Assembly: GCA_006384855.1 (NCBI GenBank)
Contig: VCJN01000126.1
Coordinates: 1 to 64,000 of the forward strand
Reading direction: 5' to 3'
DNA: 64,000 nt
From: Tetraselmis striata
Taxonomy: Eukaryota > Chlorophyta > Chlorodendrophyceae > Chlorodendrales > Chlorodendraceae
Positions 18,121 to 29,302 of this stretch are shown piece after piece. A program made the translations under genes and the position numbers. Position 1 is the stretch's first letter. The number at the start of each line of letters is the position of its first letter. The notes below the pieces were generated by a model. The model searched no databases and was not told the DNA's origin. It saw nothing but the letters and a program-made list of their open reading frames with translations.

Positions 18121-21100
18121 GCCGGGGAAGCTTTGGAGGAACGCAAGCCCGGCTGTGAAGCAGGCGGGCAGTGTCAGGCCCTCATGCGCCGGGCGACTCT
18201 GTGGGGCAGCAATTGCCGCATCACATTGTACGGAAAAGTGTACAGAGAGCAAATTGCGGAGTGAGGGTGTGTCCAATGCCGCTTCACTGGTGAATCGCAC
18301 TGGCTATGCCACATCACACAACGCGCCATGTCCATACACTTGTGCATGTACATCCCCAGGTAGTCTGGCTCTGTCTATAGCGCGTGCTTACAGTGTTGGG
18401 TTGGAAACATTGAAATTGAAATTGGTTACAACCGTGTTCTTGGGGGCATCAGGCCAGCTGGCTCACGGCCCGACTACATGAACCGGTTTGGGCCGGGTTG
18501 GCGGTACCCGTAGCATGCAGTCCGTTGAAGACCAAAGGATGGGTACAACACATGCAGTAACAAGGGCTTAGCATATACTGATATGCCGCTGCTCTGCTGG
18601 GGGGTGGGCTGCCGGGGCGGGGGGGGGGGGGGGGGGGAGATGGGATGGGATCCCTCCGTGCTAAGGCAACTGAAGGGCCGTGTCTCTCACAGCCTCCCTA
18701 CCACACTCGAGGCTGGGGCTGGGGCTGGGCTGGCGACATAGTGTTGTATGAGGGGCTTTGCTCACGAGGAATCACTATGCCGGCTGCAGCGAAGGGGGGA
18801 ATAGCAAGGGACCTACTGGCCTCGAGAGGGTTGCTTTTTCATGTGCTTGCCCGGCAGCGGCCTGCTTATTGCTCCATCTCCTCTACGTTCTTGTCCACTG
18901 CCCTGATTGGAGCGAGTGCTGTCTGTGTAGGCTGGTGACATAGGGAGCGGCCTCTCATGTGCGATATAAAGTCCCATAGCATGTCGGGGTCATTGTACTG
19001 TGCGATCCTTGCCCCTGCCTTGCGGCGGCCCCTTCTGAAATCTGGATCGCCCCTTTTCGGCATGCCCCATTATCTTCCTTTTTCGGTTCATATGGTGCCC
19101 GAATACTTTGCACTAAAGTCCTGTAACCTCCGCAGCCTCGGTCATCGCATACGTAATAAATGGAATAACTATGTAATATATTTCAGATTGGGTGCCATCC
19201 GTAGTCCGGTGACAGGGTATGTGCAGGCGTTATTCCGGACGATTTTCTCCTGATGGAGCCAACGTCTGACTAACCGTACCCGGAGATTTCCGTAATTTCA
19301 AAATAAATGTCACTTGTCTCCGAGACTGCTGGCAGATGCCTTAGCTGCCTTGATTTCTCCCCGTTTAAATGATCCGAATTCCCGCGTAGCTCGATCGCAG
19401 GCATATTTTCGTCCATCCGCATTTTGGTGGTGTCCCCCACGATGTTCTAGTCTTTGTCATGCGAGATCTGCATTCATGTATTTCAAATGCCGAAGTTGGT
19501 ATGTTTTTGTCTCCCGACTTAGTTGGGGTGGTGTGGTACCCTTCCTAGGGCCATCATACCCTGCTCTCAACCTTTGGCTCTCGTCCGCCTAGCGCACCGC
19601 TACAACCCCCTAGGGCATGATGTGGTTATCATGCATATTTACTGCTCCTGATGATTGTTGATAAATACGCGTTGATCTTCCATGTCTTTGGGTCAACTTT
19701 AAATGTAGCGCCTTCACCGCGTGGTTTGGCTGCAGTTGGCGGTGGCGGACGTTCTCCATGTTGTCTCAGGTGAGATGCGGGCATTGTACGACGGTCATGT
19801 AGGGTGGGTGGGAGGAAAAACACAAAGAAGGGGTGTGACGTAGCGCGCCGTGGTAGCAAGCTAGAGTTGTAGCCGGCATGACGTTGCACATATGTTTAGC
19901 ATGCCTTACTTGCGCCCCGCTACATGTGTAGCTGTGCGCTGGTGCGTGTAATCCTTCGATTCACTGTCTACTCCTCTCGTCCCCGAGCATGTCCATGCGC
20001 AACGCTCCGAACGCTGCTCCCGACAGCTCTCGTCGCTTGTATGTTGCTTTTAAATACATGAATACATTTGGCCCGGCGACGTTAATCCTTCCGCGGCGTG
20101 TACGCCGTGTCACGCTGTGATCAATGGCGATTGTTACGCCAATTTTGTTTACGCAAGTGTTACAATGCACGTGCGTGATGCTTTATATCTGAGTTGGGAA
20201 ATACAGCGCGTGTGCGGAGGGAATGGGACAAGATTAGAGCGTAAACGGTACAGGACACGCCGTTAGAAAAGTGTCCCTGTTTTTGGTACAAAATCCGAGC
20301 GTTCAACCATGTGCAGTTTTTTTAGGGTTTCGACCATGTCGCGTATACTTGCATAAAGTACATGCACACCTGCTGGCGGCGGGCCGGGAATGGGGCTCCT
20401 CGTCTTTTCTTTAAGAAGTCTATTGGCGCGGACTGCGGGCAGTTGTCCGCCTCTCATGGGCGTTTAAGATCATCGGGTTCAGCTGAGGTGGGGGCGGCGG
20501 GGTCAGTATGGACCCTTTGCAAGCTATAGACAACCTAGCCGCTGCACTTGAGCGTGCGAAGGCCGTCGTCGGCGCGAATGAGGGGATGGTCGTTAGGGAA
20601 GAGGCTGTCGCGCTCACAACGAGCTATATACATTGGGTCTGTGGTCGGGCGCCCCACCCCCTCGCGTGGTGCAACCACGTTTGACGCTGCGCCAGCCCTC
20701 TAGGAGAGTCGTTCATGGGGCCTCTCATGCAGCCCCACGCGTCTTTGGCCGAAGTAGTGGCGTCGGAAGTGGCTGCCGAAGGCAGCCACGGTCGGAAAGG
20801 AAGCGTGCAATTGGACCAACGAGTCGTTAGAGGGGATGGGGGCCGTCGAACAGCACTGTGCCTAAGACACACTTGCTATCGGGCAATAGCTTCCTGCCGA
20901 AGACGGTCACACCGAATATGCCAACTACGAAGCTGTCAAGGCGGCAATATCTGGCCTCCCGACAAAATGGCGGTACTTGCATACTTCAAGGGATACTAAG
21001 GTGCGCAGCAAACCCCCCCCCCCCCCTCTACCCACCCGCCCGCCTTCCTACACATTGTAGCCTTCCGGCTTTGCAATCAACCGTGGGCTGGAAACAGCCA

Positions 21101-21535
21101 ATGGGAAACAAGCCAATCGTTACATGGAGCGGGCCCCGTGGACCACCCCGCCTAAGGCGTAGCAATAACCACATGAGCTCGGGCAGTAGCTTCCTGCCAA
21201 GACGGCCACACCGAATATTCGGAAGTTTTTGGGCAGTGGCTTCCTCCGAGTGAGAGGAAGGCACAAAAGTCGGCACCGCCGAGGCTTGCCTTTCATCCGT
21301 CATGCTGGACGGTCGCGCACAAAGGCTCCACGGTAGCGGCTTCTCGTTGGCTTGACACGCCTTACGCTTCGGCCGAGGCTAAAAGTTGGCCTCGGCCTCG
21401 GCCTCGGCTGCATACGTCAGACGATGCTGCTTCCGAGCACGCACGAATGCCGGGTTATGCTTGAACGGCAGCATGTCGCCACTACCCGTAATGCACTAGC
21501 AAAGAGTCTACGCTATATTTCAGCAACGGCTTAAT
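18121..21535. other. Gene-free stretch with low-copy internal repeats
   Basis: 3.4 kb without a gene I can support. A poly-G run lies at 18620-18637 and a (GGGGCT)n-like phrase near 18713-18732. Bases 20875-20920 and 21175-21225 are two versions of one block (GGGCAATAGCTTCCTGCCGA / GGGCAGTAGCTTCCTGCCAA, then AGACGG.CACACCGAATAT), about 300 bp apart in direct orientation. Its core CTTCCTCC recurs at 21240. Bases 19290-20230 are AT-richer and unremarkable. All open frames are under 100 codons and show no motif. Confidence 0.5.
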
Positions 21536-22055
21536 CCAGCGAAGCGTCGATTTTTCGGCGGTGAGCTTTATTGCCGTACGGGTACCCGTATAGTGCAGCG
21601 GATCGGGCCTATAGGTGCATGACTAAAGCGCTTATCTACTGGCATGTACTACTAAGTACTATAATCCACCCACCCGCCCATGGTCCTTAATTACACAGCC
21701 GTCCGATTACGATCTCACGGTTGGGAGGCTATGAGTACTGGTATTCGCTACTCGCTGCTGGTAATGGAAAAAAACTCTGGTACTTTAAAGCGCTGGCAAT
21801 GCGAACGCTCGCTGCTGGTATTGGTACTCGCTACTCGCTACTGGTACTGCTGGGGCTAGTACTAGTACTCGCTACTCGCTGCTGGTAATGGAAAAAAAAA
21901 CTGGCACTTCAAAGCGCTGGCAATGCAAACGCTCGCGGCTGGTAGCGACTACTTCAAAGCGTTGGCAATGCAATTTATGGAACTGTAGGCCAGTACGCCA
22001 GTAATATAGAACCCGTTCTTTTAAAATTTTCTGAAAAATCGACGCATCGTTGATT
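21536..22055. repeat. Possible small TIR element containing a short tandem motif
   Basis: The left edge CGAAGCGTCGATTTTTC (about 21540-21556) is repeated inverted, with one or two mismatches, at about 22031-22050 (GAAAAATCGACGCATCG). Between them is a degenerate tandem motif, CTACTCGCTGCTGGTAATGG followed by AAAGCGCTGGCAATGC, present about three times between 21740 and 21985. The size (about 0.5 kb) fits a MITE, but no clear target duplication was found. It might instead be a decayed tandem block with chance inverted edges. Confidence 0.4.
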
Positions 22056-22536
22056 CAACTGTCAAGTTACTTCATATATTGAATATAGCATAGGGCGCTG
22101 ACATATAGCAGAAACGCCCCTTCGCCTTGGTCTTTTTTGATAGCAACTCTGCAGCCTTGTTGTGCTGGCGCCGCGTCAGAGGCGCCGTAGTATCTGCCTT
22201 ATGGGTAGTGGCTTTTGTGTCACATGGCGACAAGATTAGCAAACCCGTGTGGTGCACCGGAGACGCAAAAGCAAGGTGAATATGGGGTATGGGGCGGAAT
22301 GGGGTGTGACACCCGCGTTGATGGGCCCCGACGCCTTGTTACCCCCCAGGGTAAGCAAGGTGCGCAACACCCCAAAACCGTTCCCAATTGTGTTCAACCT
22401 CCTACCATAGTCAGAACAACCCTAAACCCTAAAATATTATAAGCTGCATTGATTTTGAGCTGATTGGCATGTCGTGATGTGCCGTGGGTACGGTACGGGT
22501 CACATGTGACCTCTACCCGGGTCAAATAGACATTAG
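22056..22536. other. Gene-free spacer before the satellite
   Basis: No gene. Near 22424-22436 are two CCCTAAA units back to back, a plant-type telomere-like dimer, too short to mean much. The rest shows no repeat shared with the window. Confidence 0.45.
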
Positions 22537-24500
22537 CAAGTCGTAGAAATACTAAGGCGCACAATAACATTATATTGCAGTAAGGTCACTCACCTACCTA
22601 GGCGAATGGCGTCCCTATTTCGAGACCGGCTGCGGCTTGTCGGCAGCAAGGCGAGGGGTTGCGTCGCTCGTGGTAGCTTTTGCAATCGGGGGCTGTGGGT
22701 GGAACGAACGTGCGATGGCGACATAATTAGCAAGCCGGAAAAACTACAAAGGTGCACAACAACATTAAATCGCAGTAAGGCCGCCCACCTTGGCGATTGG
22801 CGGCGCCTCTTTCGAGGCCGGCTGCAACAAGGCCGCACCGAGGGCTGGGGATACGTCGCTAGTTCCAGCTTTTGCAGCGGGGGCAGCGGGTGCGTCGCTT
22901 GTGCCAGCTTTTGCAGTCGGAGGATGTGGGACGAATGTGCGATGGCGACATATTCAGCAAGTCGGAAACTAAAAAAAGCCCAACATAGCCTTACATCGCA
23001 GCTAGGCCGCCCACCTTGCGACTGGAATCGCTTCTTTTGAGGCCGGTTGCGTCTCGTCGGCAGCAAGGCGAGGGGGTGCGTCGCTCGTGCAGCTAGCGAT
23101 CGGGGGGAGGTGGATAGGTCGAACGCACAATGGTGACATAAATAGCAAGCCACAAAAAATGCAAAGGTGGACAACAACATTATGTCGCAGCAAGGCCGCC
23201 CACCTTGGTGACTGACGTCTCTTCTTTTGAGGCCGGCTGCGACTCGTCGGCAGCGGGCGAGGGGATGCGTCGCTAGTGCCACATTTTGCACTCGCGGGCT
23301 GTGGGTCGAACGCGCGATGGCGACATAATAATTAGCAAGCCGAAAACTAAAACAGCCCAGCATAGCCTTGCATCGCAGAAAGGCGGCCCACCTTGGCGAC
23401 TAGCGGCGCCTCTTGCGAGCCCGGTTTCGACTCGTCGGCAGCAAGGCGAGGGGGGTGCGTCGCTCGTGCCACATTTTGCACTCGGGGGTTGTTGGTGGAA
23501 CGTGCGATGGCGGCATAATTATTTAGCAAGCCGAAAACTACAAAAACCTAGCATAGCCTTACATCGCAGCTAGGCCGCCCATCTTGGCGACTGGTGTCGC
23601 CTCCTTTCGAGGCCGGCTTCGACTCGGCGGCAGCGGGCGAGGGGATGCGTCGCTAGTGACAGCTTTTGCACTCGGGGGAACGTGCGATGGCGGCATAAAT
23701 AGCAAGTCGAAAACTACACATCTAGCATAGCCTTACATCGCAGCAAGGCCACCCACCTTGGCGACTGGCGTCGGCTCTTTCGAGGCCGGCGTCGACTGGG
23801 CTGCAGCGGGGGCAGCAGGTTCATCGCTCGTACCAGCTGTTGCACTCGGGGGCTGTCGGTGGAACATACGGTGGCGGCATAATAAGCAAGTCGAAAACTA
23901 CAACAACCTACCATAGCTTTACATCGCAGCAAGGCCGCCCACCTTGGCGACTGGCGGCGCCTCTTCCGAGGCCGGCTGCGACTCGTCGGCAGCAAGGCGA
24001 GGGGTGCGTCGCTCGTGCCAGCTTTTGCACTCGGGGGATGTCGGTAGAACGTGCGATGGCGACATGATTAGCAAGTCGAAAACTACAAAAAACATAGCAT
24101 AGCCTTACATCGCAGCAAGGCCGCCCACCTTGGCGACTTGCGTCGCTTCATTTGAGGCCGGCTGCGACTCGTCGGCAGCAAGGCGAGGGGGTGCGTCGCT
24201 CGTGCCAGCTTTTGAACTCGAGGGCTGTCGGTGGAACGTGCGATGGCGACATAAGAAGCAAGCCGAAAACTATAAAAGCCCAAGACAACCTTACTTCGCA
24301 GCAAGGCCGCCCACATTGGCGATTGGCGTTGCTTCTTTTGAGGCCGGCTGCAACTCGTCGGCAGCGGGGGCATCAGGGAGTGCGTTGTTCGCGTGCCAGT
24401 TTTTGCAGTCGGGGGTTGTCGGTCGAACGTGCAATGGTGACATAGTTAGCAAGCCGTAAAAATACAAAGGTGCACCACAACATTATATATATATTGCAGC
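22537..24500. repeat. Satellite-like tandem array, about ten units of about 185 bp
   Basis: Each unit contains, in order, CCGCCCACCTTGGCGACTGG, TTTCGAGGCCGGCTGCGACT, CGTCGGCAGCAAGGCGAGG, GTGCGTCGCTCGTGCCAGC, TTTTGCACTCGGGG, GTGGAACGTGCGATGGCGAC, ATAATTAGCAAGCCG and a short A-rich spacer before CATCGCAG. Unit starts fall near 22605, 22787, 23007, 23198, 23388, 23573, 23750, 23937, 24126 and 24306, spaced 177-220 bp. The 22787 unit has an internal duplication of the GTGCGTCGCT phrase, which explains its length. Long frames on both strands (the largest 22590-23363, minus) cross units and are by-products of the GC-rich repeat. Confidence 0.9.
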
Positions 24501-25427
24501 ATAGCCACACCCCCTCCCCCCCGCCCTCCATCCCGCCTATTCCGCAGCTCTTGCCATGGGCATGGTGGTTGTCGCGCCTTTAGCCTCCGAGCCGCTGGCA
24601 TCCGGCACGCCGCCTAATGCGAGCGCAAGTCCAGAGGGTGTGGTTGCCGATGTGCCGGCTCCCTGCCCGCCGATCCCCCCAGCCAGGCTATCGCCAGGTG
24701 TAGGCATCGCCAGCGGCAGTCAAACTCGGCGACCTGTCTGCCGCTGGCGGGCCATGCCCCTGACCCGCCACTGACTTCGTGTCGGCCCGGCTAGGTCCAA
24801 TGCCAAGGCCGCCACGCGACGAGAGCGTTGGGTGGAAGCACGTCGAGCAGACGCAACCCTTGGCCGAGAGGGGCGGGCGGGCCGGCTGACAGACTCTCGA
24901 GAGGGTGGCCGCGTGCGCGGGGGGGGGGGGGGGGGGGGGGCACCTCCGTCGGGATGGGGCCTACCCCAGCCTGCGTGGCAGTAACCAATAGTGTGAGTTG
25001 GAAGTCTCGATATGGCAGGAATACAGGGCAAGCAAGGCACATGGACGGAGGCACGTAAGAGGCGGCAACATGCCTACTCAATAGCCGTGCATACCTACGC
25101 CGAAGGCATGCGGAGTCCATTAATGTCACGGATCCGGGCGTCCGCGCCATTTTGTGAAAGTAAAGACCGTGCATGCCTGCGTCGCGTGGAATCCTTTATT
25201 CTTATGAATACCTGCCTGCCACGGCCCGGTTTGGGTTGTGGGCAGCCTTGGCGGTGGTGGAGAGGTAGTAGTAATGCGCAGCCCCCCCACTCGAGTGGGC
25301 AGAATAACGGATGGCGGCGGCGACGCGAGGATCCAGTACTTTGCGCTGAATGTATATGTCAGTAGTACATTATTTCGCGCGCGAGCTCGTAAATTGTACC
25401 ATTTTAGTGGGGCAATTTAGGCATGTA
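24501..25427. other. Gene-free stretch
   Basis: No gene supported. Bases 24550-24720 have Ala/Pro-rich open frames only. A poly-G run is at 24920-24940. Nothing links this stretch to the satellite on its left. Confidence 0.45.
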
Positions 25428-26249
25428 TGACACGGCACGTGCTCTACCGGTAGACCGCTCTACCGCCGTAATTTCTACACGCACAGCGCGCCACGTCGCA
25501 CAAAGTGCAATTCGGCCGTAGAGCGGTCACCCCTAGAGCGGTAGACCGGTTTAGCATTTCGGCGGTAGGGTGGCATCAGTAGCTACCGATGCCACCCCCC
25601 CCGCTCTACCGCTCTACCGCTCTGTTTTGAACGTGGCACCCTATCGCTGGCGAATCCACCTTCATCGCGCTACCCCTCGCCTGCCGCTCCCTGTAGTCCC
25701 ACCGAAACTTCGCGCGGGCGGTACACAGATTCCACGCCTCACGGCCATGGCTGCGCGCCCGGAATCGCCCCGCAAGTAAGGCGCCACGGGCGGCCGGTCA
25801 AGCAGCCAGTCAAGGTGTGGATCCTTTCGGGCGCCGTGGGCGCCGGGCGCCATGCCGTTGTCCCAGCGGCACGTCTCGCCATCCGATGCGCCCAGCGGGG
25901 CGCTGCCTCCTAGCGTGTCTCGACCGGAAGGGCATCGCCCCGCTGGCCTTGCTGACCCGTCTCCATCTGGATCTCATGTCGCGGCGGACAGCGGTAAACC
26001 GACTTGAGCCCAGGAGACCGAGCAGCAAGTGCGGCTGGTCCTGCGATGCTCGGTAAGGCGGTAGCGCCTAGTTTGACCGGTAGAGCTGTTCCCGTGTCAT
26101 ACCGTTCTGAGGGCTCAAAAAGGAACTGAAAAAATGAAAATACTACATGGTGATTGGCTAGTCGCCATTTGCTTTTTGCGACGTGGCGCGCTGTGCGTGT
26201 AGAAATTACGGCGGTAGAGCGGTCTACCGGTAGAGCACGTCCAGTGTCA
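25428..26249. mobile_element. Small DNA transposon or MITE with long inverted ends and TA duplication
   Basis: The ends are inverted repeats of about 70 bp: the left starts TGACACGGCACGTGCTCTAC, the right ends with a near-perfect reverse complement (three early mismatches), continuing through CGGTAGACCGCTCTACCGCC, GTAATTTCTACACGCACAGC and GCGCCACGTCGCA. TA flanks both sides (25426-25427 and 26250-26251). The 822-bp interior carries further CTCTACCGCTCTACCGCTCT motifs and a hairpin GGTGGCATC..GATGCCACC at about 25568-25597. No transposase frame is evident, so it is non-autonomous. The TA duplication fits Tc1/mariner-type elements, but the superfamily is not certain. Confidence 0.7.
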
Positions 26250-26721
26250 TATAGGCCTTATGCTTGGCGTCGTGGAATGGACAAAAAAACGCTCCAAAAT
26301 CGCTACAGGGTACAGGTATTGTCCTTTTCCGCGTAACAACGACGAAGAACCCGTACTGTACGAGTTGCAAATCCAGAGTGCCAGTAGTACAAGCAAGTAT
26401 CATGTGTACGCGCCCAAACGGATAGGGCGGACCTTTCGTGGTCAGTGCCGGGTACTTTGATGGCAGTGTTTTAGACGGTGATCCAACAGTGTTGGAAATT
26501 CCGTCACTGTCCTTCAATTAGTCTTGCAGATTGTTTCGGCAATTTGCTTGATGACTATAACGGAGCGTCGCCTGCCCAGGGCTTTCCGTAACTGGATTGC
26601 TGCCCAAACGGCCGTCGTAGAGACGCTGCAAGGGTTTCACTGGTGCCAGTCCTGTCCCGGGGGCGGGAAAAACATCATGTGTACATGGCAATACCGGTGT
26701 ACGGGTACGCCGGGTAGTAGT
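26250..26721. other. Spacer with a dispersed repeat
   Basis: No gene. Bases 26561-26673 are the reverse complement of about 54062-54172 (a block running from CGGAGCGTCGCCTGCCCAGG to GTCCCGGGGGCGGGAAAAA). A partial third copy is at about 32540-32598. The remainder is unremarkable. Confidence 0.55.
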
Positions 26722-27050
26722 TGTAAGGATATGTACCACACAAATCCCCATGCGGGTACGCAGTGCCTGGTGCGTTTTGCACGGTATCCTTAGAGTTGGT
26801 GCTTCTACGCACGCATTGGATCCGGGTTCGATCCCACGGAGAAACATGTAATATGACATGATATCCCGCAATGTTGGACGACCTGGCCAATGCGGATCGC
26901 CACCGAATCCAAGCCGAAACGTTGCTGGAGGAGGTCCTCCATCCTATGGGGGGGGGGGGGGGTGGGGGGGGAGTGTAAGGATATGTACCACACAAATCCC
27001 CGCCATGTGGGTACCCAGTGCCTGGTGCGTTTTGCGCGGTATCCTTAACA
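26722..27050. mobile_element. Miniature LTR element (TRIM-like), copy 1
   Basis: Terminal direct repeats of about 72-77 bp (26722-26793 and 26974-27050) start TGTAAGGATATGTACCACAC and end TATCCTTA(A)CA, so they have TG..CA ends and 10-bp inverted tips. The element is flanked by GTAGT on both sides (26717-26721, 27051-27055), an exact 5-bp target duplication, as for LTR retrotransposons. The interior is about 180 bp and has no coding capacity. It contains GGGTTCGATCCC, which looks like the T-arm of a tRNA, and a poly-G run at 26948-26962. Total 329 bp. A second copy is at 32216-32492. Confidence 0.8.
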
Positions 27051-27106
27051 GTAGTGCACATGAGTACATATCGGCGGGCCGGCGGACGCGGGGCTGTACA
27101 ATGTAG

Positions 27107-27393
27107 TGACCACTACGATTCATTCTTGCGGCTCTACCTCTCGATGACTCGATTCCACACTCCTGCTGTCCTGCAACGGGTCTACTTGTGAGTATATCTC
27201 TGAGGAGATATTCTCACGATATATATGTTAAGATCCATGTGGACATGCGGGCCACTACGATTCATTCTTACGGCTCTACCTCTCGATGACTCGATTCCAC
27301 ACTCATGCTGTTTTGCAACGGGTCTACTTGTGAGTATACATCTGAGGAGATATTCTCACGATATATATGTTAAGATCCATGTGGACATGCGGG
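27107..27393. repeat. Tandem duplication (two about 143-bp units) across the left end of the Ginger-like element
   Basis: Two units each start CCACTACGATTCATTCTT and end ATGTTAAGATCCATGTGGAC plus ATGCGG. Unit 1 is 27110-27251 and unit 2 27252-27393. Each contains TGAGGAGATATTCTCACG, also found inverted within the TRIM at 32820-33192. The last 25 bp of each unit are the first bases of the transposon TIR, so the duplication copied flank plus TIR tip. Confidence 0.85.
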
Positions 27394-27653
27394 CCATGTG
27401 TACATGGAGCGGTCCATGTGAACATGGAGCCTCCATTGACCCATGCGCATATGTCCACATGGCCCGTACCATGTACACATGGAGTTAACCGGAAACGGTC
27501 CATGTGAACACGGGTCGTTGGCTTACCCATGTACACATGGACTGCCCTCGACAAACGACCATGTACACACGGACCGGCCCATTTGCGCATGGAGCGCGGT
27601 ACTTGGACCATTTACACATGGATCCACGCTATCAAGCCCATGTGTGGTATGGT
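27376..27653 (+). repeat. Left palindrome array of the Ginger-like element
   Basis: Sites include CCATGTGGACATG (27377), CCATGTGTACATGG (27394), CCATGTGAACATGG (27412), CATATGTCCACATGG (27446), CCATGTACACATGG (27469), CCATGTACACATGG (27526), CCATTTGCGCATGG (27580), CCATTTACACATGG (27608) and CCATGTGTGGTATGG (27638). All are close to one self-complementary consensus, so they are probably binding sites for a dimeric protein such as the transposase. Confidence 0.85.
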
Positions 27654-27943
27654 AAGTTTCTGTCCGCATTTTAAGGCAAAATTAATTCCATTTCAATTAA
27701 GTTCAAATTTAGTAGCAGATTCCATTAACTTTAAATTAGAGTGAAATGAAAGAGAGACTTCGGTTAGATTTTATTTATTCTAGAATTTAGTTCATTACAC
27801 GGACTGGGGTGGCAGCTCCCTGAGCGCTAGTGCCAGCACCATGGTCCTCAATGTTCCGACAGCAGTGGTTATCATGGTGACATCTAGAGTTGCATTTCCT
27901 ACCAGCTTTGCGGCAACTGCACACACTGGTGGCACGCGGCCCT

Positions 27944-29265
27944 TTACATGTGCATTTGATCATTCCTCAGCCCCCAAATAGTGACACAAATCTTACACAT
28001 TCTCTGAGGGAGATCTTCTTTCATGATGCTTGGTCGCTCCATATCTCTACTACACCCGCCAAGCCCACCCGCGCGGGTGCAATGTTGCGCAACTGATCCA
28101 TATCTTGCTGCCCATATGTGGTCTTGATAGCACCGTCCTGCGTCCACAGCCACTCTGTAAGAATTGCATTCTGTGACCTGCAAAACATGGGGTTGGGGAG
28201 GGCATTTGAGAAAGAAGATGTGCGCGTCATCACTGGGACACATCAAGCATTGCGTGCAACTGGCATCAGTATACAACAAGAGGAGCATAACATAACACAC
28301 CACGCATGTCAAGAATCTAGGGTCCACCTTGCCACGGTCCTCCTTTGCCAACGGCACTCTGACCACATCACCCACCACCGGTGCTGGACCGGCCTGCTTG
28401 GCAGCAACCCGGGCACGCATCACCCTAGCCTGCTTAGCATGTACATCACCGAATTGAGCCATGATTGCGCGCCGCCCGGGAATGTTGGCCAGCTGGGAGG
28501 GAGATACTGGACTTCAATCGCCAACGGCCGCGCGTGCTTGCACGAGGACTTGTGGAGTAGCCTCCGCCGCTGCAGCCGGAAGCACTGGTGGCTCCTCGGG
28601 CGACCTTTGCCTCTTACGGCCCACAGACTCACGGGACGAGGCAGCTGCAACGGTGGATGCACTTGTCGTTTCAACCGAGCGAGGCACCACATCGTCCAAT
28701 GTCCCAGCAGCCATGCAATCTTTGCTGCAGTGGCCATCATCCGTTCCACCTGCTTGCAAGACACATGATTGACACAGTCACACCCATGCCATAAATAACG
28801 GGCACGCTGACGAGATTGACAGCAACAACATGTTACCTGTGGATATGACATGGTAGAAGGCCTTGCCGCGCGCACACTGATGAACATTGACAAGGCCGGC
28901 TGTGGGGATAAACATCCCAATCTTGCAATGCCCACCATCGCACCAAGCATTGCATGGGGCGCAATATGTGTCCGGGTCCCATAGCAAGTTGGGGTCTGAG
29001 ACGTATGCGCGTAGTGTCTGCTGGTCCTCGTTGCGAGTGAGCAGCTGCTCATCGTGCTGCGCGTTCACGCTAATCCTTGACGTGATGGGCAGATCTTTTT
29101 CGTGTGCACGGAGGAGCGGGGAGCAGGGAATATAAGTTAGCACTTGCTTGTGTGTTCATGATACATATGCTGTGGAATACGAGCTAGCACTGCTACATAA
29201 ATATAGTATTCAAAATAAATACATAATACAGCATACACACATAAAAAATAATAATAAGTATTGTT

Positions 29266-29302
<37 letters not shown>

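Noticed and set aside
22424..22436. Telomere-like CCCTAAACCCTAAA
   Set aside because: Only two units; chance occurrence is plausible and no flanking degenerate array is seen.
22590..23363. 257-codon minus-strand ORF
   Set aside because: It runs across several satellite units, repeats the same peptide words with each unit, and is matched by open frames on the other strand.
26800..26850. Possible tRNA or tRNA-derived SINE (GGGTTCGATCCC)
   Set aside because: Terminal direct repeats with TG..CA ends and a 5-bp duplication fit a miniature LTR element better; no A-box at the right distance.
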